Below are positions 1 to 8,627 of a stretch of 42,899 nt of DNA, piece after piece; positions within the stretch are counted from its first letter, which is position 1; each line of letters opens with the position of its first letter. The position numbers and the translations under genes are program-made. A model generated the notes under the pieces. It was not told where the DNA came from. It worked only from the letters and a program-made list of their open reading frames with translations, and searched no databases. The stretch comes from Nonomuraea corallina. GTDB taxonomy: Bacteria > Actinomycetota > Actinomycetes > Streptosporangiales > Streptosporangiaceae. The stretch spans positions 1 to 42,899 of the forward strand of contig NZ_JAPNNL010000043.1 in the NCBI RefSeq assembly GCF_027620315.1, given 5' to 3'.

Positions 1-69
1 ACTGAGGCGGCCGCGCAGGCCGCCCCCGAGACCGGCCCGGCCGCGCAGCCGGGTGCTGAAGGGAGCTGA
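1..69 (+). CDS. rpsC: 30S ribosomal protein S3, C-terminal end (partial)
   Basis: Only the last 22 codons and a TGA stop lie in the window. They encode an Ala/Pro/Glu/Gln-rich low-complexity tail of the kind that follows the KH domains in actinobacterial S3. The identity rests mainly on position: the reading frame ends 2 bases before rplP, and rpsC-rplP is the conserved S10-operon order. No diagnostic S3 motif is visible because the conserved body lies outside the window. Confidence 0.8.
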   Translation, partial: TEAAAQAAPETGPAAQPGAEGS

Positions 70-71
70 CC

Positions 72-491
72 ATGCTGATCCCGCGCAGGGTCAAGCACCG
101 CAAGCAGCACCGGCCCGACCGCAGCGGAGCCGCCAAGGGCGGCACCAGGGTCGTGTTCGGCGAGTACGGCATTCAGGCGATTGAGCACTCCTACGTGACC
201 AACCGCCAGATCGAGTCGGCCCGTATCGCCATGACCCGTCACATCCGCCGTGGTGGGAAGGTGTGGATCAACATCTACCCCGACCGTCCGCTCACCAAGA
301 AGCCGGCCGAGACCCGCATGGGTTCCGGCAAGGGTTCGCCGGAGTGGTGGATCGCCAACGTCAAGCCCGGACGCGTGATGTTCGAGCTTTCCGGCGTGGC
401 GGAGCCGATCGCGCGTGAGGCACTTCAGCGCGCGATCCACAAGCTGCCCATGAAGTGCAAGATTGTTAAGCGTGAAGTGGGTGAGGCGTGA
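72..491 (+). CDS. rplP: 50S ribosomal protein L16
   Basis: This 139-residue protein has the usual L16 length. It begins [15 protein letters not shown] and contains the L16 signature around [20 protein letters not shown] (about residues 57-76), followed by RMGSGKG. L16 sits near the A-site side of the peptidyl-transferase centre and helps to organise 23S rRNA for tRNA accommodation. The gene starts 2 bases after the rpsC stop. Its TGA stop shares an A with the ATG of rpmC, so translation is probably coupled. Nothing is truncated. Confidence 0.97.
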   Translation: MLIPRRVKHRKQHRPDRSGAAKGGTRVVFGEYGIQAIEHSYVTNRQIESARIAMTRHIRRGGKVWINIYPDRPLTKKPAETRMGSGKGSPEWWIANVKPGRVMFELSGVAEPIAREALQRAIHKLPMKCKIVKREVGEA

Positions 492-727
492 TGGCTAAGG
501 GCCTGACCGCCGGAGAGCTGCGGGTGGAGGACCAGGACACCCTGGTCCAGAAGCTGAAGGAGGCGAAGGAGGAGCTGTTCAACCTCCGCTTCCAGGCGGC
601 GACCGGTCAGTTGGAGAGCCACGGGCGGCTGCGCGCCGTCCGCCGCGAGATCGCCCGTATCTACACCGTGATGCGCGAGCGCGAGCTCGGCATCGTCACG
701 GTCGAGAAGGAGACGAGCGATGGCTGA
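491..727 (+). CDS. rpmC: 50S ribosomal protein L29
   Basis: L29 is a small helical protein at the polypeptide exit tunnel, where it helps to form the docking site for SRP and trigger factor. The ATG at 491 gives 78 residues beginning [15 protein letters not shown] one codon upstream is also open, but the ATG fits the usual family start and overlaps the rplP stop as TGATG. The segment [16 protein letters not shown] (about residues 29-44) is the typical L29 core, and RREIARI follows. The 3' end overlaps rpsQ by 8 bases. Confidence 0.96.
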   Translation: MAKGLTAGELRVEDQDTLVQKLKEAKEELFNLRFQAATGQLESHGRLRAVRREIARIYTVMRERELGIVTVEKETSDG

Positions 728-1007
728 GACCGAGACCACCGAGACGGCGAACGACCAGCGGAACTTCCGCAAGGTTCGCGAGGGCCTGGTCGTGAGCGAC
801 AAGATGGACAAGACCGTCGTCGTCGCCGTCGAGGACCGGGTCAAGCACCGGCTGTACGGCAAGGTCATCCGCCGTACGACCAAGTACAAGGCGCACGACG
901 AGTCCAACGCCTGCGGCGTGGGCGACCGTGTGCTTCTGATGGAGACCCGCCCCCTCTCCGCCACCAAGCGGTGGAGGGTCGTGGAGATCCTCGAGAAGGC
1001 CAAGTAG
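720..1007 (+). CDS. rpsQ: 30S ribosomal protein S17
   Basis: This 95-residue protein has a short acidic, Thr/Glu-rich N-terminal extension (about residues 1-12). The S17 OB-fold follows: [19 protein letters not shown] near residues 22-40 and the typical [19 protein letters not shown] near the end. S17 is a primary 16S rRNA binding protein of the small-subunit body. It overlaps rpmC by 8 bases. It is the last gene before a 262-base spacer, so the rplP-rpmC-rpsQ run may end or be processed here. Confidence 0.97.
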   Translation: MAETETTETANDQRNFRKVREGLVVSDKMDKTVVVAVEDRVKHRLYGKVIRRTTKYKAHDESNACGVGDRVLLMETRPLSATKRWRVVEILEKAK

Positions 1008-1269
1008 GTTTTCTCGGATATACCGCGCCTCGTGGGGGTCGCACCCCCATGACGGCGTCCAAGGACGCGGGGCCGTCAGGCCTCGCGTCGCCTGCGGTGC
1101 GGCCCCAGGAGGCGAGTCCTCCGGGCTTCCCGAGCCTTCGGGCCGGGGAGTCCGGGACAGAGCCTCCTGCGGGTGTGTGGCCGGGGGACCAAGACCATAT
1201 CGGGTTCCGCCAGGCTCACGAGGAAGCGTGCTTCCGCCGTGAGAACCGGCGCGACTAACAGGAGTCAAC
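1008..1269 (+). other. Long structured spacer between rpsQ and rplN
   Basis: These 262 bases contain no convincing gene. The segment opens with a strong hairpin, TGGGGGT/ACCCCCA (1033-1039 and 1043-1049, 3-base loop, extendable by C1031-G1051). A second hairpin follows directly: GACGGC (1051-1056) pairs with GCCGTC (1072-1077), with an inner GTCC-AA-GGAC. Neither is followed by a T tract, so these look more like processing or attenuation structures than classical terminators. The 3' end carries the rplN Shine-Dalgarno (AGGAGT near 1260-1265). A promoter for rplN would fit here, but I see no good -35/-10 pair. Confidence 0.5.
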
Positions 1270-1641
1270 GTGATCCAGCAGGAGTCGCGGCTCAAAGTCG
1301 CCGACAACACGGGTGCCAAGGAGATTCTCTGCATCCGTGTGCTCGGCGGCTCGGGCCGACGCTACGCCGGTATCGGCGACATCATCGTCGCCACTGTCAA
1401 GGACGCCCTGCCCGGCAGCACGGGCGTCAAGAAGGGCGATGTCGTCAAGGCCGTCATCGTCCGCACCGCCAAGGAGCGCCGCCGGCCCGACGGCTCCTAC
1501 ATCCGCTTCGACGAGAACGCCGCCGTCATCATCAAGGACAGCGGTGACCCTCGGGGCACCCGTATCTTCGGCCCGGTCGGCCGTGAGCTGCGCGACAAGA
1601 AGTTCATGCGCATCATCTCGCTCGCCCCGGAGGTGCTGTAA
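1270..1641 (+). CDS. rplN: 50S ribosomal protein L14
   Basis: The protein has 123 residues, close to the standard length. A GTG start at 1270 follows an AGGAGT Shine-Dalgarno at 1260-1265. The N-terminal [17 protein letters not shown] and the C-terminal [23 protein letters not shown] halves are L14 hallmarks. L14 contacts L19 and the 16S rRNA and forms an intersubunit bridge. The TAA stop overlaps the ATG of rplX by one base. It starts a new tightly packed run (rplN-rplX-rplE-rpsN) after the structured spacer. Confidence 0.97.
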   Translation: MIQQESRLKVADNTGAKEILCIRVLGGSGRRYAGIGDIIVATVKDALPGSTGVKKGDVVKAVIVRTAKERRRPDGSYIRFDENAAVIIKDSGDPRGTRIFGPVGRELRDKKFMRIISLAPEVL

Positions 1642-1961
1642 TGCCGAAGCTGCATGTGAAGAAGGGTGACCTCGTCACCGTCATCGCCGGCAAGGACAAG
1701 GGCGCCAAGGGCCGGGTCATCGCCACGCTGCCGCGCGAGGACCGCGTGGTGGTCGAGGGCGTCAACATGATCAAGAAGCACACCAAGGAGACCAACCAGG
1801 GTCCGCGTGGCGCCAAGACGGGCGGCGTGCAGACCATGGAGGCTCCCATTCACGTGAGCAACGTGAAGAAGCTCAAGGACGACAGCGCCAAGGACAAGGC
1901 CGCCGACAAGCCCGCCGACAAGAAGGCTGACAAGGCCGACGAGACGGGTGAGGACAGCTGA
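1641..1961 (+). CDS. rplX: 50S ribosomal protein L24 with charged C-terminal tail
   Basis: Residues 1-80 carry the KOW-type fold: [20 protein letters not shown] near the start and the central [13 protein letters not shown]24 initiates 50S assembly and lies by the exit tunnel. The protein has 106 residues. The last 27 or so residues are an almost pure K/D/A tail (repeats like [17 protein letters not shown]), absent from the short E. coli form. It overlaps rplN and rplE by one base each (TAATG, TGATG), so the three are probably translationally coupled. Confidence 0.96.
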   Translation: MPKLHVKKGDLVTVIAGKDKGAKGRVIATLPREDRVVVEGVNMIKKHTKETNQGPRGAKTGGVQTMEAPIHVSNVKKLKDDSAKDKAADKPADKKADKADETGEDS

Positions 1962-2536
1962 TGACTGCTACGACCACTGAGACCGAGCGTCCGACGCCGC
2001 GCCTCAAGACGAAGTACCGCGAGGAGATCGCGGCCAAGCTTCGCGAGGAGTTCGGCATCGAGAACGTCATGCAGATCCCCGGCCTGGTGAAGATCAAGGT
2101 CAACATGGGTGTCGGCGAGGCGGCCCGCGACTCGAAGCTGATCGAAGGCGCCGTCCGCGACCTGACCGTGATCACCGGCCAGAAGCCGGCCGTCGTCCGG
2201 GCCCGCAAGTCCATCGCCCAGTTCAAGCTGCGCGAGGGCATGCCGATCGGCGCGCACGTCACGCTCCGCGGTGACCGCATGTGGGAGTTCCTCGACCGGC
2301 TGCTGGCGCTGGCCCTGCCCCGGATCCGGGACTTCCGCGGCCTGTCGCCGAAGCAGTTCGACGGCAACGGCAACTACACGTTCGGCCTGACCGAGCAGGT
2401 CATGTTCCACGAGGTCGACCAGGACAAGGTGGACCGGCCGCGGGGCATGGACATCACGATCGTGACCACCGCGAAGAACGACGACCAGGGCCGGGCGCTG
2501 CTCAAGCTTCTCGGCTTCCCCTTCAAGGAGGCCTGA
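1961..2536 (+). CDS. rplE: 50S ribosomal protein L5
   Basis: L5 binds 5S rRNA and forms part of the central protuberance and a bridge to S13. This 191-residue protein has a Thr-rich N-terminal leader of about 12 residues. The L5 features follow: [18 protein letters not shown] near residues 47-64, [23 protein letters not shown], and the C-terminal [16 protein letters not shown] with LLGFPF. Its ATG overlaps the rplX stop. rpsN begins 4 bases downstream. Confidence 0.97.
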   Translation: MTATTTETERPTPRLKTKYREEIAAKLREEFGIENVMQIPGLVKIKVNMGVGEAARDSKLIEGAVRDLTVITGQKPAVVRARKSIAQFKLREGMPIGAHVTLRGDRMWEFLDRLLALALPRIRDFRGLSPKQFDGNGNYTFGLTEQVMFHEVDQDKVDRPRGMDITIVTTAKNDDQGRALLKLLGFPFKEA

Positions 2537-2540
2537 TCCA

Positions 2541-2726
2541 ATGGCGAAGAAGTCGCTGATCGCCAAGGCGGGGCGCAAGCAGAAGTTCGATGTGCGCGCC
2601 TACACCCGCTGCTCGCGCTGCGGGCGCCCGCGCGCCGTCTACAGGAAGTTCGGCCTGTGCCGCGTCTGCTTCCGTGAGATGGCGCACCGGGGCGAGCTGC
2701 CTGGCATCACCAAGTCCAGCTGGTAG
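2541..2726 (+). CDS. rpsN: 30S ribosomal protein S14, zinc-binding type Z
   Basis: The protein has 61 residues, the short zinc-ribbon form of S14 used in the 30S head. Cysteines at 24, 27, 40 and 43 (CSRC...CRVC) form the zinc knuckle, so this is the C+ paralogue. Actinobacteria often keep a second, zinc-free S14 elsewhere under Zur control; none is in this window. It starts 4 bases after rplE. A 187-base spacer with two hairpins separates it from rpsH. Confidence 0.97.
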   Translation: MAKKSLIAKAGRKQKFDVRAYTRCSRCGRPRAVYRKFGLCRVCFREMAHRGELPGITKSSW

Positions 2727-2733
2727 TTACCCT

Positions 2734-2759
2734 TGGGGGATGGCGTTCGTCGTCCCCCA
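2734..2759 (+). other. Stem-loop just after rpsN
   Basis: TGGGGGA (2734-2740) pairs perfectly with TCCCCCA (2753-2759). Further G-C and G-U pairs inside give a stem of about 11 pairs. It begins 8 bases after the rpsN stop and has no T tract, so it is more likely an mRNA 3'-end stabiliser or processing site than an intrinsic terminator. Confidence 0.5.
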
Positions 2760-2803
2760 CCGGGTGATCGCCCGCCGTACATATCTGTAAATGTCAAAAA
2801 CCC

Positions 2804-2826
2804 GGGAGCTCTCGCCGAGAGCTCCC
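2804..2826. other. Perfect 10-bp hairpin between rpsN and rpsH
   Basis: GGGAGCTCTC (2804-2813) and GAGAGCTCCC (2817-2826) form a perfect 10-bp stem with a GCC loop. On the plus strand no U tract follows. On the minus strand the same stem is followed by GGGTTTTTG (complement of 2795-2803), which has intrinsic-terminator geometry. It could therefore stop antisense transcription, or act as an attenuator or processing hairpin for the rpsH run. The flank 2781-2799 is AT-rich compared with the rest of the operon. Confidence 0.5.
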
Positions 2827-2913
2827 ATGACCGCGCCGAAGGTCCACCGGCAGAGCAGTGCACTCCACTGACACTCGGCCGACTGGAAACCGCGGCGAGG
2901 AAGGCCACTGGCC

Positions 2914-3312
2914 ATGACGATGACCGACCCGATCGCAGACATGCTCACGCGTCTGCGTAATGCGAACTCGGCGTACCACGACAGCGTGTCGATGCCGTAC
3001 TCGAAGATCAAGGCGCACATCGCCGAGATCCTCCAGCAGGAGGGCTACATCCAGGCCTGGACCGTCGAAGACGCCAAGGTCGGCAAGAACCTCGTGGTGG
3101 AGCTCAAGTTCGGGCCGAGCCGTGAGCGTTCGCTGGCGGGCCTGCGCCGGGTTTCCAAGCCCGGTCTGCGGGTCTATGCGAAGAAGGACAACCTGCCTCG
3201 AGTCCTGGGCGGACTGGGCGTCGCGATCATCTCGACGTCACACGGTCTCATGACCGACAAGCAGGCCGGCAAGCGTGGTGTGGGCGGGGAAGTCCTCGCC
3301 TACGTCTGGTAG
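2914..3312 (+). CDS. rpsH: 30S ribosomal protein S8
   Basis: The protein has 132 residues and begins [23 protein letters not shown], a typical actinobacterial S8 N-terminus. The C-terminal [20 protein letters not shown] and the end GEVLAYVW are the S8 RNA-binding signature. S8 binds the central domain of 16S rRNA and, in other bacteria, represses the spc operon by binding its mRNA. A Shine-Dalgarno AGGAAGG lies at about 2897-2903. It starts the run rpsH-rplF-rplR-rpsE-rpmD-rplO after a 187-base spacer. Confidence 0.97.
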   Translation: MTMTDPIADMLTRLRNANSAYHDSVSMPYSKIKAHIAEILQQEGYIQAWTVEDAKVGKNLVVELKFGPSRERSLAGLRRVSKPGLRVYAKKDNLPRVLGGLGVAIISTSHGLMTDKQAGKRGVGGEVLAYVW

Positions 3313-3328
3313 AGGGGAGGAACACAGC

Positions 3329-3871
3329 ATGTCACGTATCGGACGGCTGCCCATCCCTGTGCCCAGTGGCGTAGACATCACGATCGACGGCCAGGATGTC
3401 CAGGTCAAGGGCCCGAAGGGCACGCTCACTCACAAGATCGCCGAGCCCATCAAGGTGGGTCGCGACGACGACGGCGCCATCGAGGTGACCCGTCCCAGCG
3501 ACGAGAACAAGGTCCGCGCGCTGCACGGGCTGTCGCGGACGCTGATCGCCAACATGGTGCAGGGCGTCACGCAGGGCTACTCCAAGTCCCTGGAGATCGT
3601 CGGTGTCGGTTACCGCGTCCAGGCCAAGGGCCCGACGCAGCTGGAGTTCTCGCTGGGCTTCAGCCACCCGGTCGTCGTGAACGCCCCCGAGGGCGTCACC
3701 TTCCGCGTCGAGAAGCCGACCCTGTTCCACGTGGACGGCATCGACAAGCAGAAGGTCGGCGAGGTCGCCGCCAACATCCGCAAGCTGCGCAAGCCCGACC
3801 CGTACAAGGGCAAGGGCGTGCGCTACCAGGGCGAACAGATCCGCCGCAAGGTCGGAAAGGCTGGTAAGTAG
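3329..3871 (+). CDS. rplF: 50S ribosomal protein L6
   Basis: I chose the ATG at 3329 because the Shine-Dalgarno GGGGAGG ends at 3320. It gives 180 residues beginning [15 protein letters not shown], the family start; the frame stays open further upstream but is not conserved-looking. Two L6 repeats are visible, with [11 protein letters not shown] in the first and the C-terminal [22 protein letters not shown]6 binds near the sarcin-ricin loop and is needed for late 50S assembly. It starts 16 bases after rpsH. Confidence 0.97.
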   Translation: MSRIGRLPIPVPSGVDITIDGQDVQVKGPKGTLTHKIAEPIKVGRDDDGAIEVTRPSDENKVRALHGLSRTLIANMVQGVTQGYSKSLEIVGVGYRVQAKGPTQLEFSLGFSHPVVVNAPEGVTFRVEKPTLFHVDGIDKQKVGEVAANIRKLRKPDPYKGKGVRYQGEQIRRKVGKAGK

Positions 3872-3873
3872 GC

Positions 3874-4257
3874 ATGGCTCCGAAGACTGCGTTCGGCAAG
3901 CACACGGCTGCCCGCACCGTCTCGCGGGCCCGCCGTCACCGCCGCGTCCGCAAGCAGGTCGTCGGTACGGCCCAGCGTCCGCGCCTGGTCGTCAACCGCT
4001 CGACCCGCCACATGTTCGTCCAGATCGTGGACGACACGGTCGGCCACACGCTGGTGAGCGCGTCCACCATGGACCCCTCGCTGCGTTCGCTGGAGGCGGA
4101 CAAGACCGAGAAGGCGAAGAAGGTCGGCGAGCTCCTCGCTCAGCGGGCCAAGGAAGCCGGGATCACCGCTGTCGTGTTCGACCGCGGTGGCAACCGCTAT
4201 GCCGGGCGCATCGCCGCTCTGGCGGACAGCGCTCGCGAAGGCGGGCTCGAGTTCTAA
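3874..4257 (+). CDS. rplR: 50S ribosomal protein L18
   Basis: This 127-residue protein starts 2 bases after the rplF stop. The segments [18 protein letters not shown] (about residues 43-60) and the C-terminal [20 protein letters not shown] are diagnostic of L18, which binds 5S rRNA together with L5. The basic N-terminus [15 protein letters not shown] is typical. The gene ends in TAA, 31 bases before rpsE. Confidence 0.97.
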   Translation: MAPKTAFGKHTAARTVSRARRHRRVRKQVVGTAQRPRLVVNRSTRHMFVQIVDDTVGHTLVSASTMDPSLRSLEADKTEKAKKVGELLAQRAKEAGITAVVFDRGGNRYAGRIAALADSAREGGLEF

Positions 4258-4288
4258 TGACCGCAAATGCTGAGATGAGGAACCACTG

Positions 4289-4918
4289 ATGGCTGCAGCT
4301 CCGCGTCGCGGTGGCGGCACCGGTGGCGAGCGGCGGGACCGTCGTGACGATCGCCGCGGTGGCGCCGCCGACAAGGGCGTCTCGTACATCGAGCGCGTAG
4401 TGAAGATCAACCGAGTGGCCAAGGTCGTGAAGGGTGGTCGTCGCTTCAGCTTCACCGCCCTCGTCGTCGTCGGTGACGGCAACGGCCTGGTCGGCGTCGG
4501 CTATGGCAAGGCCAAGGAAGTCCCGGCCGCCATCGCCAAGGGCGTCGAAGAGGCGAAGAAGCACTTCTTCAAGGTGCCCCGCATCCAGGGCACGATCCCG
4601 CACACCGTGCAGGGCGAGGAGGCGGCCGGTGTCGTTTTCCTGCGTCCGGCGTCCGCCGGTACCGGCGTCATCGCCGGCGGCCCGGTGCGCGCGGTCCTGG
4701 AGGCGGCCGGCATCCACGACGTGCTGTCGAAGTCGCTCGGCTCCGACAACCCGATCAACATCGTGCACGCCACCGTGGCGGCTCTGAAGGGCCTTTCCCG
4801 GCCCGAGGAGATCGCCGCCCGCCGTGGCCTGCCGATCGAGGACGTGGCTCCGGCCCGGATGCTCAAGGCCCAGCGCGAGGGCATCGCCGAGGCCGCGGCC
4901 GCTAAGGCGGTGAGCTAG
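4289..4918 (+). CDS. rpsE: 30S ribosomal protein S5
   Basis: S5 takes part in translational fidelity and in the helicase activity at the mRNA entry tunnel. The protein has 209 residues. A Gly/Arg/Asp-rich N-terminal extension of about 30 residues precedes the double-stranded-RNA-binding-like domain ([20 protein letters not shown]) and the C-terminal segment with [20 protein letters not shown] Shine-Dalgarno precedes the ATG. The gene ends 2 bases before rpmD. Confidence 0.97.
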   Translation: MAAAPRRGGGTGGERRDRRDDRRGGAADKGVSYIERVVKINRVAKVVKGGRRFSFTALVVVGDGNGLVGVGYGKAKEVPAAIAKGVEEAKKHFFKVPRIQGTIPHTVQGEEAAGVVFLRPASAGTGVIAGGPVRAVLEAAGIHDVLSKSLGSDNPINIVHATVAALKGLSRPEEIAARRGLPIEDVAPARMLKAQREGIAEAAAAKAVS

Positions 4919-4920
4919 TC

Positions 4921-5103
4921 GTGGCACGCCTGAAGATCACTCAGGTTCGCTCGAAGATCGGTGGCAAGCAGAACCAGCGTGACTCGCTGCGCTCGCTTGG
5001 CCTGAAGCGAATCGGCGACGTCGTCGTCAAGGAGGACCGTCCCGAGATTCGCGGGATGGTGTCCGTGGTGACGCACCTCGTCGTGGTGGAAGAGGTCGAC
5101 TAG
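4921..5103 (+). CDS. rpmD: 50S ribosomal protein L30
   Basis: The protein has 60 residues, from a GTG start 2 bases after the rpsE stop. The motif [18 protein letters not shown] with SLGLKRIGD (about residues 4-33) is the L30 signature. L30 is a small surface protein of the 50S subunit. rplO follows 2 bases later, so rpsE-rpmD-rplO are read as one unit. Confidence 0.97.
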   Translation: MARLKITQVRSKIGGKQNQRDSLRSLGLKRIGDVVVKEDRPEIRGMVSVVTHLVVVEEVD

Positions 5104-5105
5104 TC

Positions 5106-5561
5106 ATGACTGACAAGGCTCCGCTGAAGATTCACGACCTGCGTCCGGCCCCCGGCGCCAACAAGCCGAAGATCCGCAAGGGTCGCGGCGAGGCGTCGAA
5201 GGGCAAGACCGCCGGTCGCGGCACCAAGGGCAGCCACGCCCGCACGACCGTCCCCCTCGGCTTCGAGGGTGGTCAGGTGCCGCTGCAGAGGCGTCTGCCG
5301 AAGCTCAAGGGCTTCTCCAACGCCCTGTTCAAGACGACCTACCAGGTCGTCAACCTCGACAGGCTCGGCGAACTGTTCCCCGACGGTGGCGACGTCACCG
5401 TCGAGGCGCTGGTCGCCAAGGGCGCTGTCCGCAAGAACCAGCCGGTCAAGGTCCTGGGCACCGGGGAGATCTCGGTCGCGGTGAACGTGCAGGCGCATGC
5501 CTTCTCGAACGCCGCGAAGGAGAAGATCGCCGCCGCCGGCGGTTCCGTGACCGAGCTGTAA
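5106..5561 (+). CDS. rplO: 50S ribosomal protein L15
   Basis: The 151-residue protein has the L15 N-terminal [16 protein letters not shown] segment (here [20 protein letters not shown]), the glycine-rich [10 protein letters not shown] and the [12 protein letters not shown] block. L15 binds 23S rRNA in middle to late assembly. It is the last gene before a 168-base spacer with a strong hairpin, after which secY begins. Confidence 0.97.
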   Translation: MTDKAPLKIHDLRPAPGANKPKIRKGRGEASKGKTAGRGTKGSHARTTVPLGFEGGQVPLQRRLPKLKGFSNALFKTTYQVVNLDRLGELFPDGGDVTVEALVAKGAVRKNQPVKVLGTGEISVAVNVQAHAFSNAAKEKIAAAGGSVTEL

Positions 5562-5574
5562 GAGCAATTACGGC

Positions 5575-5605
5575 GCGTGGGGGCTCTGACAATGGGCCCC
5601 CACGC
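5575..5605 (+). terminator. Hairpin between rplO and secY
   Basis: GCGTGGGGGC (5575-5584) and GCCCCCACGC (5596-5605) form a perfect 10-bp, very GC-rich stem with an 11-base loop. No T tract follows (ACGTAGTGCG), so it may be a weak or factor-assisted terminator, or an attenuator that lowers secY expression relative to the ribosomal proteins. A smaller stem, GCAGGA-N5-TCCTGC, follows in the same 168-base spacer. Confidence 0.5.
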
Positions 5606-5729
5606 ACGTAGTGCGTTAGAGTTCGCGAGACGGCAGGATTCTGTCCTGCTCGATTTGACCTGAGACTCAGATGGCAGATCCCCGCACCATCGCATACTCA
5701 CATCGCCTCATAGGCGCGCAGGAGGGACC

Positions 5730-7040
5730 GTGCTGACCGCGTTTACCCGGGCGTTCCGGACGCCGGACCTGCGCAAGAAGTTGCTCTTCACCCTGGGCAT
5801 CATCGCGCTGTTCCGTCTCGGCTCGGTTCTTCCGACTCCGGGCGTTCACGTTCAGAATCTGGCGGCCTGCTTCGACCAGGCCCGCGAAGGCGCCAACGGA
5901 AACGTCTACGGAATGGTGCAGCTGTTCAGCGGCGGCGCCCTTCTGAAACTTTCAGTGTTCGCGCTGGGCATCATGCCCTACATCACCGCGAGCATCATCC
6001 TTCAGCTGCTGGTCGTCGTCATCCCGCGACTCGAAGCGCTCAAGAAGGAGGGCCAGTCCGGTCAGACCAAGATCACGCAGTACACGCGTTACCTGACCAT
6101 CGCACTCGGCGTCCTCCAGTCGACCGCGTTCATCGCTCTGGCCCGGTCCGGGCAGTTGTTCCCGAACTGTCAGCAGAACGTGCTGCTCGACCCCGACAAC
6201 ATCTTCCAGATCGTGACCATGGTCGTCATCATGACCGCGGGCACCTCTGTGATCATGTGGCTGGGCGAGCTCATCACGGATCGTGGCGTCGGCAACGGCA
6301 TGTCGATCCTGATCTTCACCTCGGTCGTGTCGATCTTCCCGTCCGAGATGGCCAACATCTTCCAGGCGAACAAGTTCACCTTCGCGGCCGTGCTCGTGGT
6401 CGGCGTCTTCCTCGTGGCCGCCGTGGTCTTCGTCGAGCAGGCGCAGCGCCGGATCCCGGTGCAGTACGCCAAGCGGATGGTCGGGCGCCGGATGTACGGC
6501 GGCACGTCGACGTACATCCCGCTGAAGGTCAACCAGGCCGGCATCATCCCGGTCATCTTCGCCTCGTCGCTGCTCTACCTGCCGCAGCTGATCACCTCGC
6601 TGTTCGCGAACGCCGAAGACCCCAACGTGGTCATCCAGTGGATCTCGCAGAACCTGGCGACCGGTGACACGCCGATCTACATGGCGACGTTCTTCCTCCT
6701 GATCGTCTTCTTCACCTACTTCTACGTGTCCATCACCTTCAACCCCACTGAAGTGTCCGACAACATGAAGAAGTACGGTGGGTTCATTCCGGGCATCCGT
6801 CCGGGCCGGCCGACGGCTGAGTACCTCAACTTCGTGCTCACCCGCCTGACCACGCCCGGTGCGCTCTATCTGGGTCTGATCTCCATGGTCCCGATCGTCG
6901 CGCTCGCGGTGGCCGGTGCGAGCCAGAACTTCCCGTTCGGAGGGACGAGCATTCTGATCATGGTTGGTGTCGGCCTGGACACGGTCAAGCAAATCGAGAG
7001 CCAGCTGCAGCAGCGTAACTACGAAGGCTTCCTGCGGTAG
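5730..7040 (+). CDS. secY: Preprotein translocase subunit SecY
   Basis: SecY is the pore subunit of the SecYEG channel in the cytoplasmic membrane. The protein has 436 residues from a GTG at 5730, with the Shine-Dalgarno AGGAGG at 5720-5725. About ten hydrophobic spans can be counted. Family segments include [14 protein letters not shown] near the N-terminus, [16 protein letters not shown] (second span and plug region) and [17 protein letters not shown] (cytosolic loop before the seventh span). The C-terminal segment is [19 protein letters not shown]. The TAG stop overlaps the GTG of adk, the usual secY-adk coupling. Confidence 0.98.
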   Translation: MLTAFTRAFRTPDLRKKLLFTLGIIALFRLGSVLPTPGVHVQNLAACFDQAREGANGNVYGMVQLFSGGALLKLSVFALGIMPYITASIILQLLVVVIPRLEALKKEGQSGQTKITQYTRYLTIALGVLQSTAFIALARSGQLFPNCQQNVLLDPDNIFQIVTMVVIMTAGTSVIMWLGELITDRGVGNGMSILIFTSVVSIFPSEMANIFQANKFTFAAVLVVGVFLVAAVVFVEQAQRRIPVQYAKRMVGRRMYGGTSTYIPLKVNQAGIIPVIFASSLLYLPQLITSLFANAEDPNVVIQWISQNLATGDTPIYMATFFLLIVFFTYFYVSITFNPTEVSDNMKKYGGFIPGIRPGRPTAEYLNFVLTRLTTPGALYLGLISMVPIVALAVAGASQNFPFGGTSILIMVGVGLDTVKQIESQLQQRNYEGFLR

Positions 7041-7690
7041 TGCGTCTCGTTCTCGTCGGGCCCCCTGGAGCGGGTAAAGGGACCCAGGCCCAGTACATAG
7101 CATCGAACCTGTCCATCCCGAAGATCTCGACAGGTGACATCTTCCGTGCCAACGTCTCCGGGGGCACGGAGCTAGGCAAGCTCGCCAAGACCTACATGGA
7201 CCGCGGTGACCTGGTTCCTGACCAGGTGACCATCGCCATGGTCCGTGACCGCCTCTCGGAGGACGACGCGCAGGACGGGTTCCTGCTCGACGGCTTCCCG
7301 CGCAACGTGCCCCAGGCCGAGATTCTCAAGAAGATGCTCGCCGACTGGGGCCAGGGGCTCGATCTCGTGCTGGAGCTCGTGGTCGACGACGACGAGGTGG
7401 TCAGGCGCCTGGCGGGACGGCGTACGTGCAGCCAGTGCGGGCGCATCTGGCACGTGGAGTTCGACGACAAGCAGGACGACCGGTGTGACGCCTGCGACGG
7501 CACGCTGTTCCAGCGTGACGACGACAAGGAGGAGACCGTCAGGCACCGCCTGGAGGTCTACCAGGAGCAGACGGCACCCCTGATCTCCTACTACGCCGAC
7601 GAGGGGACCCTGGTCGGCGTGGACGCCACAGGGCCGGTGGAGGAGGTCACCCAGCGGGCCATGGACGCGATCCGTCCGTTCCTGGGTTGA
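7040..7690 (+). CDS. adk: Adenylate kinase
   Basis: Adenylate kinase interconverts ATP + AMP and 2 ADP in the cytosol. The 216-residue protein starts at a GTG overlapping the secY stop. The P-loop [10 protein letters not shown] is at about residues 7-16 and the AMP-binding STGD follows. DGFPRN lies near residue 85. The long-form LID domain carries four cysteines (C130, C133, C149, C152), so this is a zinc-binding long adenylate kinase. A large hairpin follows 15 bases after the stop. Confidence 0.97.
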   Translation: MRLVLVGPPGAGKGTQAQYIASNLSIPKISTGDIFRANVSGGTELGKLAKTYMDRGDLVPDQVTIAMVRDRLSEDDAQDGFLLDGFPRNVPQAEILKKMLADWGQGLDLVLELVVDDDEVVRRLAGRRTCSQCGRIWHVEFDDKQDDRCDACDGTLFQRDDDKEETVRHRLEVYQEQTAPLISYYADEGTLVGVDATGPVEEVTQRAMDAIRPFLG

Positions 7691-7704
7691 GTTCCCGAGG
7701 CTGT

Positions 7705-7740
7705 TCGCGGAGGTGGCACGGAAATCCGTGCCACCTCGCG
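7705..7740 (+). terminator. Large hairpin between adk and map
   Basis: GAGGTGGCACGGA (7710-7722) pairs perfectly with TCCGTGCCACCTC (7725-7737), with only AA between. The stem extends through CGC/GCG with one bulged G. It is followed by GTTATTGTG rather than a clean T run. It probably terminates or strongly attenuates the secY-adk transcript and separates map. Confidence 0.6.
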
Positions 7741-7799
7741 GTTATTGTGGGGGAATTGGGCTCCGATGTTGCCCGTTGAAGCCCTTGGGGGTGCCGTAC

Positions 7800-8603
7800 G
7801 TGTTCAAAAGAAACAAGCATGGAATCCAGATCAAGTCGCCTGAGCAGCTGGAGAAGATGCGTGCCGCCGGCCTGGTGGTGGGACGCACGCTCGACCTGCT
7901 GAAGCGGTCCGTCGAGCCCGGCATGACGCCGCTCGACCTGGACGTGATCGCGGAGAAGGCGATCAGGGACGAGGGCGCGATCCCGTCCTTCAAGGGCTAC
8001 CAGGGCTTTCCCGCCTCGATCTGCGCCTCGGTGAACAACGAGGTGGTCCACGGGATCCCGACGGCCGCGCGCAAGCTGCGCGAGGGCGACATCATCGCGA
8101 TCGACTGCGGCGCCATCCTGGACGGCTGGCACGGCGACTCCGCCGTCACGGTCGCGGTGGGCGAGGCGGATCCGAAGCTGCTGGAGCTGATCCGGATCAC
8201 CGAGGAGGCGATGTGGGCCGGCATCAGGGCGCTGAAGCCCGGCCGCCACCTCTCCGACATCGGCCACGCGATCGAGCGCTACGTCAAGTCCCAGGGCAGG
8301 TTCGGCATCCCGCCCGAGTACGGCGGTCACGGCATCGGCACCGAGATGCACATGGACCCGTGGATCGCCAACCACGGCAAGCCCGGACGCGGCCCCGTCC
8401 TGGAGGCGGGCATGTGCCTGGCCATCGAGCCCATGGTCAATCTGGGGTCGGAGCGGACGCGGGTGCTGGCCGACGACTGGACCGTGGTGACGGTGGACGG
8501 GAAACCCTCCGCACACTTCGAACACAGCGTCGCGGTGACTCATAATGGTCCTTGGGTGCTAACTGCCTTGGATGGGGGCAAAGAGCGCCTAGCGCAGTCT
8601 TAG
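7800..8603 (+). CDS. map: Type I methionine aminopeptidase
   Basis: MetAP removes the N-terminal methionine from nascent proteins and uses two metal ions. I chose the GTG at 7800, which has GGGGG 9 bases upstream and gives 267 residues. The frame is open further upstream, but that part lies inside a hairpin. The five metal ligands of the pita-bread fold are visible. The two Asp are in IAIDCGAILDGWHGD, the His is in GGHGIGTEMH, one Glu is in CLAIEPM, and the other is in HFEHSVAVT near the C-terminus. Confidence 0.95.
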   Translation: MFKRNKHGIQIKSPEQLEKMRAAGLVVGRTLDLLKRSVEPGMTPLDLDVIAEKAIRDEGAIPSFKGYQGFPASICASVNNEVVHGIPTAARKLREGDIIAIDCGAILDGWHGDSAVTVAVGEADPKLLELIRITEEAMWAGIRALKPGRHLSDIGHAIERYVKSQGRFGIPPEYGGHGIGTEMHMDPWIANHGKPGRGPVLEAGMCLAIEPMVNLGSERTRVLADDWTVVTVDGKPSAHFEHSVAVTHNGPWVLTALDGGKERLAQS

Positions 8604-8627
8604 CCGCGAGTCCGGGAGTGGGTGGGT

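Noticed and set aside
488..490. GTG at 488 as the rpmC start
   Set aside because: The adjacent ATG at 491 gives the family N-terminus [10 protein letters not shown] and the usual stop-start overlap with rplP.
3275..3328. N-terminal extension of L6 from 3275
   Set aside because: It would overlap rpsH, is not L6-like, and the ATG at 3329 has a strong Shine-Dalgarno.
7713..7799. Upstream start for map at 7713
   Set aside because: It lies within the adk-map hairpin, and the extra residues do not resemble MetAP. The GTG at 7800 has a good ribosome-binding site.
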